This document shows positions 29,335-42,856 of a stretch of 64,000 nucleotides of DNA, piece by piece. The stretch covers positions 62,001 to 126,000 of the forward strand of contig QCKJ01000001.1 in assembly GCA_003215435.1 (NCBI GenBank), given 5' to 3'. The notes beneath the pieces were generated by a model, which worked only from the letters and a program-made list of their open reading frames with translations, was not told where the DNA came from and ran no database searches. Position 1 is the stretch's first letter. Each line of letters starts with the position of its first letter. The position numbers and the translations under genes were made by a program. The DNA is from Prochlorococcus sp. AG-409-M05 (GTDB taxonomy: Bacteria > Cyanobacteriota > Cyanobacteriia > PCC-6307 > Cyanobiaceae).

Positions 29335-29567
29335 TTCTCCACAAACAAAGCCAACAGTCAAGCCCCCCCTTTTGTTCTTGTCTCAAGCCATCTCATACCA
29401 AGAACCAAACTCTGACTGGACTTAATGGAAATATTTCACACAAACGAGAAACAGGAGTGGCTGTAACGGATTTCGTCAAGGCCTACAAGAATAAAACCTT
29501 CCTTTTCCACAGATCTTAGGACGGTTTTAGGTTTTCAAAAAAAAGTCTGTGGAAAACCTGTGGATTA
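29335..29567. promoter_or_regulatory. Cluster of DnaA-box-like 9-mers
   Basis: ttttccaca (29503-29511), its complement tgtggaaaa (29548-29556), tgtggatta (29559-29567, complement taatccaca) and ttctccaca (29335-29343) lie in one 314-bp intergenic region. ttttccaca matches the DnaA box reported for cyanobacteria. Three of them fall within 65 bp. Whether this marks a replication origin, a DnaA-regulated promoter or chance is unknown; no dnaA or dnaN is in view. Confidence 0.5.
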
Positions 29568-29622
29568 ACAAGCCGCAGTCAGGGGAAAGATCAAAGCAAC
29601 CTGTTTTGATAAGCCTCACTAA

Positions 29623-30000
29623 TCAATAAACGGAATCCCACATCTTTCTCATGGCAATTACGACTTGTTGCGCAGCTGGCGCTGGCCAGGAAACCTCTAA
29701 TCCTCTACTACTCTCAAACTCTCCGGAAAGTACCAGTTGAAGACTCCACGATTCCCTATCACCATCTAAACAACCCCACCAAGGATCTCTTTCCATTTCA
29801 AGAGAAATTGACTCCTCCGCCATCAATTCTTCTTGCATTTGATGATGTTGCTTAGAAAGAGAAGTGGCTAAATAAGCCAACTGACTACCTTCGTGTTCGG
29901 TGAGCTCAAAAGCCCAATTTTCACCTTCAATTAAAACGGAAAACCTATCTCTCTCTGAGTCCCTAGACAATCTCCAGCCAGGGCCCTTCTCCTCAATCAC
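29623..30000 (-). CDS. DUF1818 family protein
   Basis: 125 aa. GPGWRLSRDSERDRFSVLIE followed by WAFELTEHE and ERDPWWGCLDGDRESWSLQL is characteristic of DUF1818, a cyanobacterial family of small beta-rich proteins without known function. It starts 6 bp after the rpoZ stop, so the two are one operon, as in other picocyanobacteria. Confidence 0.85.
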   Translation of the reverse strand: MIEEKGPGWRLSRDSERDRFSVLIEGENWAFELTEHEGSQLAYLATSLSKQHHQMQEELMAEESISLEMERDPWWGCLDGDRESWSLQLVLSGEFESSRGLEVSWPAPAAQQVVIAMRKMWDSVY

Positions 30001-30006
30001 TACTAA

Positions 30007-30255
30007 CTACCCAGGTAATAAATCCGGTTGATCTTGTTCATCACTCAATTCAACTATTGCTCTTTGGACAGGCTTAACACTGGACTCTTCAAGAAGCCCA
30101 TCAAAATCATCAAAGCGCCGTTGCTTTGCTCGAAAGGCTATTCGCACTGTTGTGAGATAACGGTTACTAGATTGCCGAATAAGACTTTCCCCCCTTTTCG
30201 CAAGATCTTGGGGATCAACACCAGCTGCAATCACTTTTACTCTAGAAACTTCCAA
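30007..30255 (-). CDS. rpoZ: RNA polymerase omega subunit
   Basis: 82 aa. Omega stabilises the beta' subunit of RNA polymerase. [35 protein letters not shown] and [14 protein letters not shown] match cyanobacterial RpoZ over its whole length. First gene of the rpoZ-DUF1818 operon and divergent from the Hsp70-like gene. Confidence 0.93.
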   Translation of the reverse strand: MEVSRVKVIAAGVDPQDLAKRGESLIRQSSNRYLTTVRIAFRAKQRRFDDFDGLLEESSVKPVQRAIVELSDEQDQPDLLPG

Positions 30256-30434
30256 TATCTTAATTGAATGGAGTCCTGATTCTCAAGTCATCAAACAATT
30301 CACTAAAAAAAGGTTCAAAATACTTGAGGTGTATCTCCTGGCAATTTTAATTATCCCTATTCTTCCAAGGGTCAAGTTTAAGGCCCTCTCCCTGGAGCTC
30401 ATCTTGATCTCGTTCAGAAAAATCAGCAACTTCA

Positions 30435-32051
30435 ATGGATTCAAAAAAAAGGCCCTCCCAACCTCTTAAAGAATCAAAGCAAGTAGGAACCTTGGCTATT
30501 GATCTAGGAAATACAACCACAGTTATTGCTTTTCAAGAAGAAGGAGACCAAAGTCTTAATTTATTAGATCTACCACCAATTACTAGATTGCCTGGGGAAA
30601 TACCCAGTCTAATTTGGGCAAATAGAGCTGAGAGTTCTTCTATATTGATAGGACAAGAAGTGATCCGAAATGATCGGCTAGATCAAAACGACCCTTATTT
30701 AACAAAAGATTTTAAGAGTTTTATTGGTCAAAGTAATTCATTCGTTGAAGAGGAGAGTCCCATACTCTCTCCTGAAAAAGCTGGCGAGCTGTTTCTGATA
30801 CAAATCTGGTCAAGACTTCCAAAAGATCTAATAATTAAGAGACTTGTGATTACTTCACCTGTTGATACTTACAGGTCTTATAGAAGATGGTTAATTGATG
30901 CCTTTAAATGTTTCCCTGTAGATGAAGTTGCCTTGGTAGACGAACCAACAGCTGCTGCCCTTGGAGCAGGACTGCATCCTGGTTCGAAACTACTTGTTGT
31001 TGATCTAGGTGGAAGCACTATTGATATATCACTTGTTGCCCTTGAAGGGGGTGAAGGACGTGCAGCCCCTATTGCACAATTACTCCGTTTCAATGGGAAA
31101 GATATAGAACAAACAAGCCGCCAAGCATCTAGACATGCAAAGGTTTTAGGAAAAGCAGGGTTAAGACTTGGTGGGAGAGATATAGATAAGTGGATAGCAA
31201 ATCATTTATTTCCAGAAGTTGAGCTTTCAGAAAAAATCTTAAATTCTGCGGAAAGACTAAAGTGCAGACTCAGTAATACATCTCTAAAAGCACATAAGGT
31301 AATTGCAGAGCAATCAACTGAAGTCAATAGAAATGGCACAAAGGTCCTAAGCCTATGCAGAGCAGACCTCGAAAAATTACTTATAAGTAAAGGCTTGCTG
31401 GAAAGTCTGGACGGCCTTCTTAAAAAGGTGCTTTCAAGCGGAAGAAGCCAAGGTTGTGAAATTAATGACCTTGATGGAGTTCTTTTAATAGGAGGAGGAT
31501 CGCGAATACCACTAGTAAAAGATTGGTTAGCCAAACAAACTCATCCTGCGAAATTACTCACACCTCCACCAATTGAAGCAGTGGCAACAGGTGCCTTAAG
31601 CCTTACTCCTGGAGTGAAAATTAGAGATGTTCTTGCTAGAAGCTTTTATTTACGCTGTTGGGACAAAAGAAGTGAGTCACATTTCTGGCATCCACTATTT
31701 GTGACAGGTCAACCCTGGCCTACTACAAATCCATTAGAGATTGTTCTGGCTGCAAGTCATTTAGATCAAGATGAGATCGAGCTTGTAATTGGGGAAAATG
31801 AAAAAGAAGGTAATCATGAAGTGATCTATACGAATGGAATACCTGGTGTCCATTTATTAAAAGGTGAACCAATCGTAAAAACGATCCCTGAAGCCTCAAT
31901 ATCACTTTTGCTTAATCCCCCGGGTCAGCCAGGAGAAGATTGTCTCAGCTTGGAATTTAGAATCAATGAGAATGCATATTTACAACTTGAGGGTATAGAT
32001 ATAAGAACAGAGAAGAAAATCCCAAGAAGAATGATTAGCTCCATAAGATAA
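30435..32051 (+). CDS. Hsp70-family (DnaK-like) protein
   Basis: 538 aa. The actin-like ATPase signatures are present: LAIDLGNTTTVIAF (about 23-36), DEPTAAALGAGL (about 171-182), LLVVDLGGSTIDISLV (about 188-203) and LLIGGGSRIPLVKDWL (about 352-367). The C-terminal substrate-binding region is shorter and divergent compared with DnaK (about 640 aa), so this is an Hsp70-like protein rather than the main chaperone. Unknown clients. No grpE or dnaJ nearby. Confidence 0.85.
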   Translation: MDSKKRPSQPLKESKQVGTLAIDLGNTTTVIAFQEEGDQSLNLLDLPPITRLPGEIPSLIWANRAESSSILIGQEVIRNDRLDQNDPYLTKDFKSFIGQSNSFVEEESPILSPEKAGELFLIQIWSRLPKDLIIKRLVITSPVDTYRSYRRWLIDAFKCFPVDEVALVDEPTAAALGAGLHPGSKLLVVDLGGSTIDISLVALEGGEGRAAPIAQLLRFNGKDIEQTSRQASRHAKVLGKAGLRLGGRDIDKWIANHLFPEVELSEKILNSAERLKCRLSNTSLKAHKVIAEQSTEVNRNGTKVLSLCRADLEKLLISKGLLESLDGLLKKVLSSGRSQGCEINDLDGVLLIGGGSRIPLVKDWLAKQTHPAKLLTPPPIEAVATGALSLTPGVKIRDVLARSFYLRCWDKRSESHFWHPLFVTGQPWPTTNPLEIVLAASHLDQDEIELVIGENEKEGNHEVIYTNGIPGVHLLKGEPIVKTIPEASISLLLNPPGQPGEDCLSLEFRINENAYLQLEGIDIRTEKKIPRRMISSIR

Positions 32052-32073
32052 AGCCAAAAAAAAGAAGTACTTT

Positions 32074-32628
32074 CTAATCAGATGTTTTACGGAGATAGAT
32101 CCCTTCCTCTCCATCAATATCTTTTAAGCGTAACTCAATGTTCTCAGACCTTTTTGTAGGCACTTTCCTGCCACAGAAATCTGGCTGGATTGGCACTTCT
32201 CTGTGCCCTCTATCAACCATAACGAGCAACATCATTTTTTTAGGCCTACCCCATGCTAATAACGCTTCAAGAGCTGCTCTTACTGTGCGCCCTGTAAAGA
32301 TAACGTCATCAACTAGAACTATCTGACGACCCTCAACACTAGAAGGAAGGTCAGTAGGCTGAGCGATTCTGGTACCAATACTAACCAGATCATCACGATG
32401 AAAAGTAGGGTCAAGACTTCCGTGGTCTATCGAATGTCCAGTTAAAGATTCAAGTTCTCTTGCTAAGACTTGAGAGAGCTGAACTCCTCTAGTTGGAATG
32501 CCCACTAGGAAGAGCTCCTCACTGTTTGAGACAGATTCAAGAACCTGGGATGCCAATCTATTAATAGTTCGACCTAATGCCTTTTCAGAGAGAATTTCCA
32601 CCCTGGAATCTATTAAAGGATCGACCAT
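32074..32628 (-). CDS. pyrR: PyrR bifunctional pyrimidine regulator / uracil phosphoribosyltransferase
   Basis: 184 aa. The PRPP-binding motif VLVDDVIFTGRTVRAALEAL is at about 102-121, preceded by LFLVGIPTRGVQLS and followed by LLVMVDRGHREVPIQPDFCG, as in PyrR. The family binds pyr mRNA in some bacteria and makes UMP from uracil; in cyanobacteria the regulatory role is less clear. Divergent from gpmI. No pyr genes adjacent. Confidence 0.92.
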   Translation of the reverse strand: MVDPLIDSRVEILSEKALGRTINRLASQVLESVSNSEELFLVGIPTRGVQLSQVLARELESLTGHSIDHGSLDPTFHRDDLVSIGTRIAQPTDLPSSVEGRQIVLVDDVIFTGRTVRAALEALLAWGRPKKMMLLVMVDRGHREVPIQPDFCGRKVPTKRSENIELRLKDIDGEEGIYLRKTSD

Positions 32629-32791
32629 GGAGAATTCCTTGCGATGACAATTTTATATCGAATAACCCCAATGAAGAAGGTTCAGGCCATTCGCAAAAGC
32701 TAACAGAACTACCTACAAATGCTTTGATAGACCTCTTAGGAAGTAATTTGATACTGGAAAAACTCTTAAGGAATAATTAGCGCGAGTCAGA

Positions 32792-34414
32792 ATGCCGAGC
32801 ATTAGTTCTGGAGACTCAATTATTTCCCATCAGGTATCGCCTGTTGTGTTGGCGATACTTGATGGGTGGGGGCATAGCAATGAGAAAGTCCACAATGCTA
32901 TCCGCAGTGCAGATACCCCTGTAATGGATGCTCTCTGGCATGCATATCCTCACGCTTTAATAGAAGCCAGTGGTGCTGATGTGGGGTTACCAGATAACCA
33001 AATGGGAAACTCAGAAGTTGGCCATTTAACAATCGGAGCTGGAAGAATTATCCAACAAGAGCTCGTTCGAATAACCGCAGCGGTTAAAAATGAAACTCTT
33101 GGGAAAGCTCCTGCATTAATAAATCTTGCCAGAACACTCAAAGAGGTTGATGGAACGCTGCACTTAATTGGACTCTGCTCAGATGGAGGAGTCCACAGCC
33201 ACCTGAACCATCTTTGCGGCCTCCTAAAATGGGCCTCATTAGCCGGCTTAAAGAAGGTAGCTATACATGCAATATCAGACGGGAGAGATACACCTACTCA
33301 AAGTGCTTCTAAATACATCGATGTTATCCAAGAGGCTGTCATATCAAATGGTATCGGTGAAATTGCAAGTCTTTGCGGGAGATATTGGGCAATGGACCGT
33401 GATAATCGTTGGGAACGAACTGAAAAAGCCTTTGAATTGCTTACCAATCCTGAATTTGACGTTAACAAAGATTCTCCAATAGAGATCCTCAAAAAAAGCT
33501 ATGAGAATGGAATTACTGATGAATTTCTAGAGCCAACAAGACTTACTAATACTTACTTGAAAGAAGGAGACGGGCTAGTGATGTTTAATTTCAGGCCCGA
33601 CCGTGCTAGGCAGTTGATCCAATCTCTTGCAAAACATGATTTTGATTCCTTCCCTAGGTCTCAGTGGCCAAAGCTAAATTTAGTTACTTTTACTCAATAC
33701 GAAGCTGAGCTCCCTACATCGGTTGTCTTCCCTCCAGAAACACTTGATCAACTTCTAGGTCAAGTAGTTTCTGAGAATGGGCTTCGGCAGTACAGAACTG
33801 CAGAAACTGAGAAATATCCTCACGTAACATATTTTTTAAATGGTGGTATAGAAAAGCCTTTAACTGGCGAAGACCGACACCTTGTTCCGTCTCCAAGAGT
33901 TGCAACGTATGACCTCTCACCAGCCATGGCTGCAGATGCACTGACTGAAAGTTGCTCAGCTGCAATTGAGCGAGGTATTTATTCCTTGATAGTCATTAAC
34001 TATGCAAATCCCGACATGGTTGGTCACACTGGCCAGATGGAAGCAACAAAACAGGCAATAACAACTGTTGACCGTTGTATTGGAAAACTCTTAGAAGCAA
34101 CCGGTCGAATGAGCGGGACACTTTTAATCACTGCTGACCACGGCAATGCCGAATTAATGGAAGGTCCTAACGGAGAAGCATGGACTGCCCACACTACAAA
34201 CCCTGTACCAGTAATACTTGTTGAAGGAGAAGGCAGAAAATTAATTGGGCATGGAAATGCTATCCGCCTCAGAGAAGATGGAGGCCTTGCAGATATTGCA
34301 CCTACCCTTCTTCAGCTTCTAAACCTTCCCAAGCCAGAAGCCATGACAGGGAGATCTTTAATTGAATCTATTGAATCACCACAACGCAAAGACCCTCTGC
34401 CACAGCCTGTCTAA
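32792..34414 (+). CDS. gpmI: 2,3-bisphosphoglycerate-independent phosphoglycerate mutase
   Basis: 540 aa, standard family size. Converts 3-phosphoglycerate to 2-phosphoglycerate in glycolysis and in carbon export from the Calvin cycle. [12 protein letters not shown] opens the metal-binding phosphatase half, [13 protein letters not shown] carries the catalytic Ser, [12 protein letters not shown] and [10 protein letters not shown] the transfer domain, and [11 protein letters not shown] the second metal site. Upstream of secG, 43 bp apart, a usual arrangement in Prochlorococcus. Confidence 0.96.
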   Translation: MPSISSGDSIISHQVSPVVLAILDGWGHSNEKVHNAIRSADTPVMDALWHAYPHALIEASGADVGLPDNQMGNSEVGHLTIGAGRIIQQELVRITAAVKNETLGKAPALINLARTLKEVDGTLHLIGLCSDGGVHSHLNHLCGLLKWASLAGLKKVAIHAISDGRDTPTQSASKYIDVIQEAVISNGIGEIASLCGRYWAMDRDNRWERTEKAFELLTNPEFDVNKDSPIEILKKSYENGITDEFLEPTRLTNTYLKEGDGLVMFNFRPDRARQLIQSLAKHDFDSFPRSQWPKLNLVTFTQYEAELPTSVVFPPETLDQLLGQVVSENGLRQYRTAETEKYPHVTYFLNGGIEKPLTGEDRHLVPSPRVATYDLSPAMAADALTESCSAAIERGIYSLIVINYANPDMVGHTGQMEATKQAITTVDRCIGKLLEATGRMSGTLLITADHGNAELMEGPNGEAWTAHTTNPVPVILVEGEGRKLIGHGNAIRLREDGGLADIAPTLLQLLNLPKPEAMTGRSLIESIESPQRKDPLPQPV

Positions 34415-34457
34415 AAAAAACAAAAAAAAGACACCACCCTCTCTCTAAAATATTTAA

Positions 34458-34688
34458 ATGATCACTTCCTTACTTACTTGGACTTGGGTCTCCTCAGGAG
34501 TTCTGCTAATTATCCTTGTGCTTCTCCATAGTCCTAAAGGGGATGGAATGGGAGGACTTGCAGCTAGTGGAAGCTCAATGTTTACAAGTGCAAGCAGTGC
34601 TGAAGCTGCACTAAATAGAGTTACCTGGACTTGTTTAGCAATCTTTCTAAGCCTGGCAATAATTCTCAGCGCAGGGTGGCTGAGGTAA
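34458..34688 (+). CDS. secG: Protein translocase subunit SecG
   Basis: 76 aa with two hydrophobic spans (about 6-24 and 56-74) flanking HSPKGDGMGGLAASGSSMFT, the conserved cytoplasmic loop of SecG. Stimulates SecYE-dependent protein export. Between gpmI and a small hypothetical gene that starts 2 bp after its stop. Confidence 0.92.
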   Translation: MITSLLTWTWVSSGVLLIILVLLHSPKGDGMGGLAASGSSMFTSASSAEAALNRVTWTCLAIFLSLAIILSAGWLR

Positions 34689-34690
34689 GC

Positions 34691-35131
34691 ATGTCCTACA
34701 AAGAGTCAAAAGACAGGGACAGTAAAGACAATGCCATCCGGCATTTTATTTTCGGAGGAGTTCTCCTGCTTGATGCACTTGGTGAAGTGATTTTCAATTT
34801 AATAATCACACCTTATGAAAAAGCAAAGAAAGCAAAGCGAGAGAAACTTCTTCTTGAGAAAAGGAAACAATTACTATCTTCTAAAACAAATGATCAATTA
34901 AGGGCTCTGCTAAACGGGATTAAACTGACCTCAGGGCTAAATAAAGCAGAATTAATCCATAGCATTTTATCCAATGAAAAATCCATAGAAAAATTAATTA
35001 TTGAAGAGAAGAAAGAAAAACTTATGTTTAAAACAAATCAAGAACTAAAGTCCATTCTAAAAATGCCAGACAAGGCCTCTAGGCTCACCAAATCTCAATT
35101 AGTAGAATTAATCATGTCTCAAGAAAAATAA
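34691..35131 (+). CDS. Hypothetical protein with one membrane segment and helical repeats
   Basis: 146 aa from ATG 34691 (the frame extends back into secG but that part is not coding). A hydrophobic segment lies near residues 18-38. Two related C-terminal units follow, KTNDQLRALLNGIKLTSGLN-KAELIHSIL and KTNQELKSILKMPDKASRLT-KSQLVELIM, each resembling a SAP or Rho-N-like helical motif. Function unknown; possibly a nucleic-acid or membrane tether. Ends at a strong bidirectional terminator shared with groEL. Confidence 0.7.
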   Translation: MSYKESKDRDSKDNAIRHFIFGGVLLLDALGEVIFNLIITPYEKAKKAKREKLLLEKRKQLLSSKTNDQLRALLNGIKLTSGLNKAELIHSILSNEKSIEKLIIEEKKEKLMFKTNQELKSILKMPDKASRLTKSQLVELIMSQEK

Positions 35132-35134
35132 ACT

Positions 35135-35183
35135 AATAACCAATAAAAAAGAGGGTTTAATACCCTCTTTTTTATTGGTTATT
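35135..35183. terminator. Bidirectional rho-independent terminator
   Basis: A 21-bp perfect stem (35135-35155 with 35163-35183) around a 7-nt loop, containing aaaaaagaggg / ccctctttttt. It lies between the convergent small gene (stop 35131) and groEL (stop 35195) and offers T tracts in both directions. Confidence 0.92.
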
Positions 35184-35194
35184 TAGCGGGTTTA

Positions 35195-36847
<1,653 letters not shown>

Positions 36848-36891
36848 TTAAGGAGTGTGGTGAGTTAGAAAGAAGAATTTGAACTGAAAGC

Positions 36892-37203
36892 TCAGTTAAC
36901 GACAGCCAAAATGTCCTTCTCGGACAAAAGGACATATTCGTCACCACCAAGCTTTATGTCTGTACCGGCATACTTGCTGTAGAGAACTTTGTCCCCGACA
37001 CCTATTTCAGGAGTCTGACGAGAACCATCATCATTTCGCTTGCCGGGACCAACTTGGGCGACCTCGCCAACTTGGGGCTTTTCTTTAGCGGTATCTGGAA
37101 GAAGAATCCCCCCCGCTGTTTTCTCTTCTGATTCAGAGACTTTTACAAAAACCCTGTCTCCAAGAGGTTTAACTGTGGAAACACTAAGAGATACAGCTGC
37201 CAT
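36892..37203 (-). CDS. groS: Co-chaperonin GroES (Hsp10)
   Basis: 103 aa. Heptameric lid of Gro[22 protein letters not shown] contains the mobile loop ([15 protein letters not shown]) and the roof loop KRNDDGSR; ends EKDILAVVN. First gene of groESL. A small hairpin ggcgttttaacgcc (37227-37240) sits in the leader just before the start. Confidence 0.96.
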   Translation of the reverse strand: MAAVSLSVSTVKPLGDRVFVKVSESEEKTAGGILLPDTAKEKPQVGEVAQVGPGKRNDDGSRQTPEIGVGDKVLYSKYAGTDIKLGGDEYVLLSEKDILAVVN

Positions 37204-37255
37204 GAGTGAATTCAGTAGCTAAAAAAGGCGTTTTAACGCCACAAGTCAGAATGAG

Positions 37256-37282
37256 TTAGCACTCGAGTCCGACGAGTGCCAA
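37256..37282. promoter_or_regulatory. CIRCE operator of groESL
   Basis: ttagcactc - 9 nt - gagtgccaa: matches CIRCE (TTAGCACTC-N9-GAGTGCTAA) at 17 of 18 positions, the last-but-two T replaced by C. It lies 53 bp upstream of groES and is the binding site of the HrcA heat-shock repressor. Confidence 0.93.
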
Positions 37283-37395
37283 CTTATTCCTTAAGGTGCA
37301 TTGAGACTACTATTAGTCTGTGCGGGTGACCGAACCCCCATACAAGAATCCCTCAAAGTGGTAGTCTTGCGCCGCTACTGAAGAGCATGCGCTAA

Positions 37396-38892
<1,497 letters not shown>

Positions 38893-38982
38893 CATCCTCT
38901 AAGCCTTAAATAGTTCTACCTAGAGTCATCCGATACCTATGAGGCCTCAACTTAAAACTACTCCCCTAAACTCATTCTGCAA

Positions 38983-39393
38983 ATGACCCTCACCCTCCGA
39001 GTGCTCGCGCCTGATCAAAGTGTGTTTGATGGCATCGCTGATGAAGTAATTCTCCCAAGCACAACAGGCTTATTAGGGATACTCCCTGGTCATATCTCTC
39101 TTGTTACTGCAATAGATATAGGTGTACTTCAAGTACTATCTAATGGCAATTGGAGCTCAATTGCACTAATGGGAGGCTTTGCAGAAGTGGAAGCAGACGA
39201 TGTCACTGTTTTAGTTAATGGTGCTGAACTTGGTACTAATATTGATACCAATATTGCTGAAGCTGAACTCGAAAAAGCCAAGACTGAATTAGATCAATTA
39301 ATTACTTCAGCTAACTCTTCAGAAAAATTAAAAGCTGAAGAAAAATATAATCGAGCTAGAGCTAGAGCCCAGGCGAGTAACCCAAAATCATGA
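38983..39393 (+). CDS. atpC: ATP synthase subunit epsilon
   Basis: 136 aa. MTLTLRVLAPDQSVFDGIAD, LPSTTGLLGILPGHISLVTA and GGFAEVEADDVTVLVNGAE match the epsilon beta-sandwich; a C-terminal helical pair follows. It couples and regulates rotation of F1. Second gene of the atpDC operon. Confidence 0.96.
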   Translation: MTLTLRVLAPDQSVFDGIADEVILPSTTGLLGILPGHISLVTAIDIGVLQVLSNGNWSSIALMGGFAEVEADDVTVLVNGAELGTNIDTNIAEAELEKAKTELDQLITSANSSEKLKAEEKYNRARARAQASNPKS

Positions 39394-39420
39394 TTAATCC
39401 CTAAGTGAAAGGGAGTTTTT

Positions 39421-40092
39421 GTGAATTTTTCACTGCTTTTAGATAATGCCGATCCCTTGCTCTGGGAAAGGTGGATGCCAATAGGGATATTTTCAGGAAT
39501 CACAACAAACCCAACTCTTTTAAGGCAAGCTAAGCAACCTTGCACAATTAATTCTTTAAAATTCCTCGCCAGAAAAGCTGAGTCACTTGGGTGCAAAGAA
39601 ATACATTTTCAAGCTTGGGGAGGCACCTATCAAGAGCTATTTGAATGCGGAATAGCTCTTGGTGAATTAGCGACTAAGGACCTAAATGTTTATATAAAGG
39701 TGCCTATAACTTTTCAAGGAAGCCAAGCAGCCAAGGAACTTATCAAGTCAAATCTTTCAATAACATTCACAGCATGCTATGAAATTCAGCAGATTCTAAT
39801 TGCGGCTGCCATTGGAGTTGAATATATTGCGCCATATATGGGCCGAATTAGTGACCTAGGAATTGATGCATTCTCAGAACTAGTTTCAATGCAAAAGACT
39901 CTAGATAATATTAATAGTAACTGCAAGATTCTTGTCGCAAGCATCAGAAAAAAAAGTGATATCGTCAGCCTTTTAAATGAAGGGTTAAACACCTTTACCA
40001 TAAGCCCCCGACTTGCAGAAGACTTATTTAATGTGAAAGAAACAGTCAAAGCATCTGATGACTTCGAAAGAGCAGCAAAAGGGATAAAATAA
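39421..40092 (+). CDS. Transaldolase-like / fructose-6-phosphate aldolase family protein
   Basis: 223 aa from GTG 39421. GITTNPTLLRQAKQ near the start and VYIKVPITFQG with the Schiff-base Lys are typical of the small TalC/FSA branch; YIAPYMGRISDLG matches the APYxGRxxD motif. It would cleave or transfer dihydroxyacetone units of sugar phosphates. Follows atpC by 27 bp and may be read from the same promoter. The activity (aldolase or transaldolase) is not decided by sequence inspection. Confidence 0.83.
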   Translation: MNFSLLLDNADPLLWERWMPIGIFSGITTNPTLLRQAKQPCTINSLKFLARKAESLGCKEIHFQAWGGTYQELFECGIALGELATKDLNVYIKVPITFQGSQAAKELIKSNLSITFTACYEIQQILIAAAIGVEYIAPYMGRISDLGIDAFSELVSMQKTLDNINSNCKILVASIRKKSDIVSLLNEGLNTFTISPRLAEDLFNVKETVKASDDFERAAKGIK

Positions 40093-40152
40093 CAAAATAT
40101 TCGATTATATTCAACATTAACTACTTTTAAACTTGAACAACAAAGTTACTTT

Positions 40153-40662
<510 letters not shown>

Positions 40663-40730
40663 TTAAATGATCAAACAATCTCAATGAAGATCTAACCTAA
40701 CAGCCCCCATACTCACTTTAGGTTCTTAAC

Positions 40731-41510
40731 TTGCAAGGTCTTCTTCTATTTGATATTGACGGTGTCATTCGGGATGTTTCAAAAAGCTACCGGCTGGCCA
40801 TAAAAGAAACCGTTTTTCACTTCATAGGATGGCGTCCTGATTCAGAGGACATAGACACGCTCAAAGCCGAAGGGAACTGGAATAATGATTGGTATTTAAG
40901 TTTTGAGCTCATCAGCAGGCATAAGGAAGCAAAAGGGTTATCCAAGGAGCTACCAAGTGAAAAAGAATTAATAGATGTTTTCAGCGACTTCTATTTCGGA
41001 GGCAATCCAGATGGTGAAACAAGCCAATGGAACGGATTTATCCTTAATGAGCCACTTCTAGTAGAAAAAGCTTTCTTTACGGAACTCAACTTGAGAGGGT
41101 TCTCGTGGGGGTTTTTAAGCGGGGCAGAACCTCCCTCTGCAAAGTTTGTCTTAGAAAACCGGTTGGGCTTAAAAAAACCTCCTTTAATTGCCATGGGAGA
41201 AGCGCCTGAAAAGCCAGATCCAACAGGCCTAATTAAATTGGCCACAAAGCTTGCAGGGAAAGATCTTGAAAATGAAACTCGGCCAATAACTTATTTAGGT
41301 GACACTGTTGCAGATGTTCTTACTGTTATAAATGCCAGGGAGGAAAATCCAAAACAACGTTTCATAAGTTTTGGCATAGCCCCACCTCATCTACAAAAAG
41401 CCGAGAAGCGCGCTGCGAGAAAAGCCTATGAACACAAGCTAAAGGAAGCAGGAGCAGACAAAATCCTGAGATCCACCAATGAACTTCTAGATCATTTGCA
41501 TAACTTGTAA
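40731..41510 (+). CDS. HAD-superfamily hydrolase
   Basis: 259 aa from TTG 40731. HAD motif I is LLFDIDGVIRDVSKSYR, motif II GFLSGAEP, motif III near KPPLIAMGEAPEKPDP, and motif IV YLGDTVADVLT. This spacing matches the cyanobacterial IA-type HAD family (HAD-SF-IA-hyp1-like). Phosphatase of unknown substrate. Convergent with pepP. Confidence 0.8.
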   Translation: MQGLLLFDIDGVIRDVSKSYRLAIKETVFHFIGWRPDSEDIDTLKAEGNWNNDWYLSFELISRHKEAKGLSKELPSEKELIDVFSDFYFGGNPDGETSQWNGFILNEPLLVEKAFFTELNLRGFSWGFLSGAEPPSAKFVLENRLGLKKPPLIAMGEAPEKPDPTGLIKLATKLAGKDLENETRPITYLGDTVADVLTVINAREENPKQRFISFGIAPPHLQKAEKRAARKAYEHKLKEAGADKILRSTNELLDHLHNL

Positions 41511-41536
41511 AAGGACAAAAAATATAATTGCTTTAT

Positions 41537-42856
41537 TTAGTCCTGCATAGATTGAACAGAGGATTTTGCCTCTCCACTTAACACCTCATGACCATCTTTG
41601 GTAACTAATACATCATCTTCGATTCGAATACCGATCCCTTTCCATTCTTCTTTAATAGCAGGCTGTCCATCTGGAACAGGCAATCGATCGCTTATATATA
41701 AACCCGGCTCAACAGTCAGAACCATCCCTGACTGAAGATCAACTGGATATTCACCCAGCCTATACGCTCCTACATCATGAACGTCAAGCCCTAACCAGTG
41801 TCCCGTTTTATGCATATAAAGATGACGATATGCACCCTTTTCTATCACCTCGTCAATAGTGCCTTTTAGGAGACCAAGCTCTAACAAACCCTCGACCAAA
41901 GAACGAACAGCTACGGCATGCACTCCTTCAGCATTTTGGCCTGGGGTCACCGACTCAATAGCCGCTTTCTGCGCAGAAAGAACAACCTCATAAAGCTCTC
42001 TCTGTTCCGGAGTGAATCTTCCATTAATTGGGAAAGTCCTCGTAATATCTCCGTTGTAATAATCGGGGAGTGAGCACCCTGCATCGATCAATAAAAGGTC
42101 CCCATCACGTAGTTCAGAATTATTTGCGGTGTAATGCAAAACGCAAGCATTGTCTCCTCCCGCAACAATCGACCCATAAGCTGGGCCTCTAGCCCCTGCA
42201 TCAAGAAAATATTGCTCGATTAATGATTGGATTTCTCTCTCGTTCATTCCAGGTCGAACTTTCTTCCTTGCAAGCTCATGTGCTTCAGCTGAAATTCTGA
42301 TGGCTTTTCTAAGCCTTTCAACCTCATTGCCATCTTTTAAAAGTCGCAACTGATGTAACAGTGGACATGGAGCTTCAAGAGATAAAGCTCCCGAACCAGT
42401 CCTCTGAAAGTGATCTAGTTGCTCTCCCCAAAGTCTTAAGACCAAAGATTCGACATGAGGATGCTTCCCCACTCGAAAAACTATTCCCTCAGAGCCAATC
42501 AAATAATCCGAGAGTCGCTGAGGCAACTCAGCAAGAGGATGGGCTATATCAGCACCGAAGTCAGCAACAGCACCCTCAATCCCAGAACGGAACCCATTCC
42601 AAACTTCTGCACCTGGCTCTTTAGGGTGAACAAATAGTACAAATCGTTCACCCTTAGGTCTGTATGGAAGAAACAAAGCGACAGCATCAGGTTCATCAAA
42701 TCCAGTGAGATACCAAAAATCACTATTCTGCCGAAAGGGATAGTGGCAATCTGCATGATGGGTCACGAGCTGAGCAGCGGGGACAACAGCCGCCTTCCCA
42801 TTCAATTTCGCTATAAAGCGTTCTCGGCGATTAAAAAAAGTATTCAAAACAGTCAC
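41537..42856 (-). CDS. pepP: Xaa-Pro aminopeptidase
   Basis: 439 aa pita-bread metallopeptidase that removes N-terminal residues before proline. The N-terminal creatinase-like domain has QNSDFWYLTGFDEPDAV; the catalytic domain has LLIDAGCSLPDYYNGDITRT (two metal Asp), HKTGHWLGLDVHDVG (His), and TVEPGLYI and GIRIEDDVLVT (Glu ligands). Full length. Confidence 0.93.
   Translation of the reverse strand: MTVLNTFFNRRERFIAKLNGKAAVVPAAQLVTHHADCHYPFRQNSDFWYLTGFDEPDAVALFLPYRPKGERFVLFVHPKEPGAEVWNGFRSGIEGAVADFGADIAHPLAELPQRLSDYLIGSEGIVFRVGKHPHVESLVLRLWGEQLDHFQRTGSGALSLEAPCPLLHQLRLLKDGNEVERLRKAIRISAEAHELARKKVRPGMNEREIQSLIEQYFLDAGARGPAYGSIVAGGDNACVLHYTANNSELRDGDLLLIDAGCSLPDYYNGDITRTFPINGRFTPEQRELYEVVLSAQKAAIESVTPGQNAEGVHAVAVRSLVEGLLELGLLKGTIDEVIEKGAYRHLYMHKTGHWLGLDVHDVGAYRLGEYPVDLQSGMVLTVEPGLYISDRLPVPDGQPAIKEEWKGIGIRIEDDVLVTKDGHEVLSGEAKSSVQSMQD

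Noticed and set aside
32640-32780. Small coding frame between pyrR and gpmI (LTELPTNALIDLLGSN...)
   Set aside because: It looks protein-like but has no start codon in a sensible place and no coupling; not strong enough to list.
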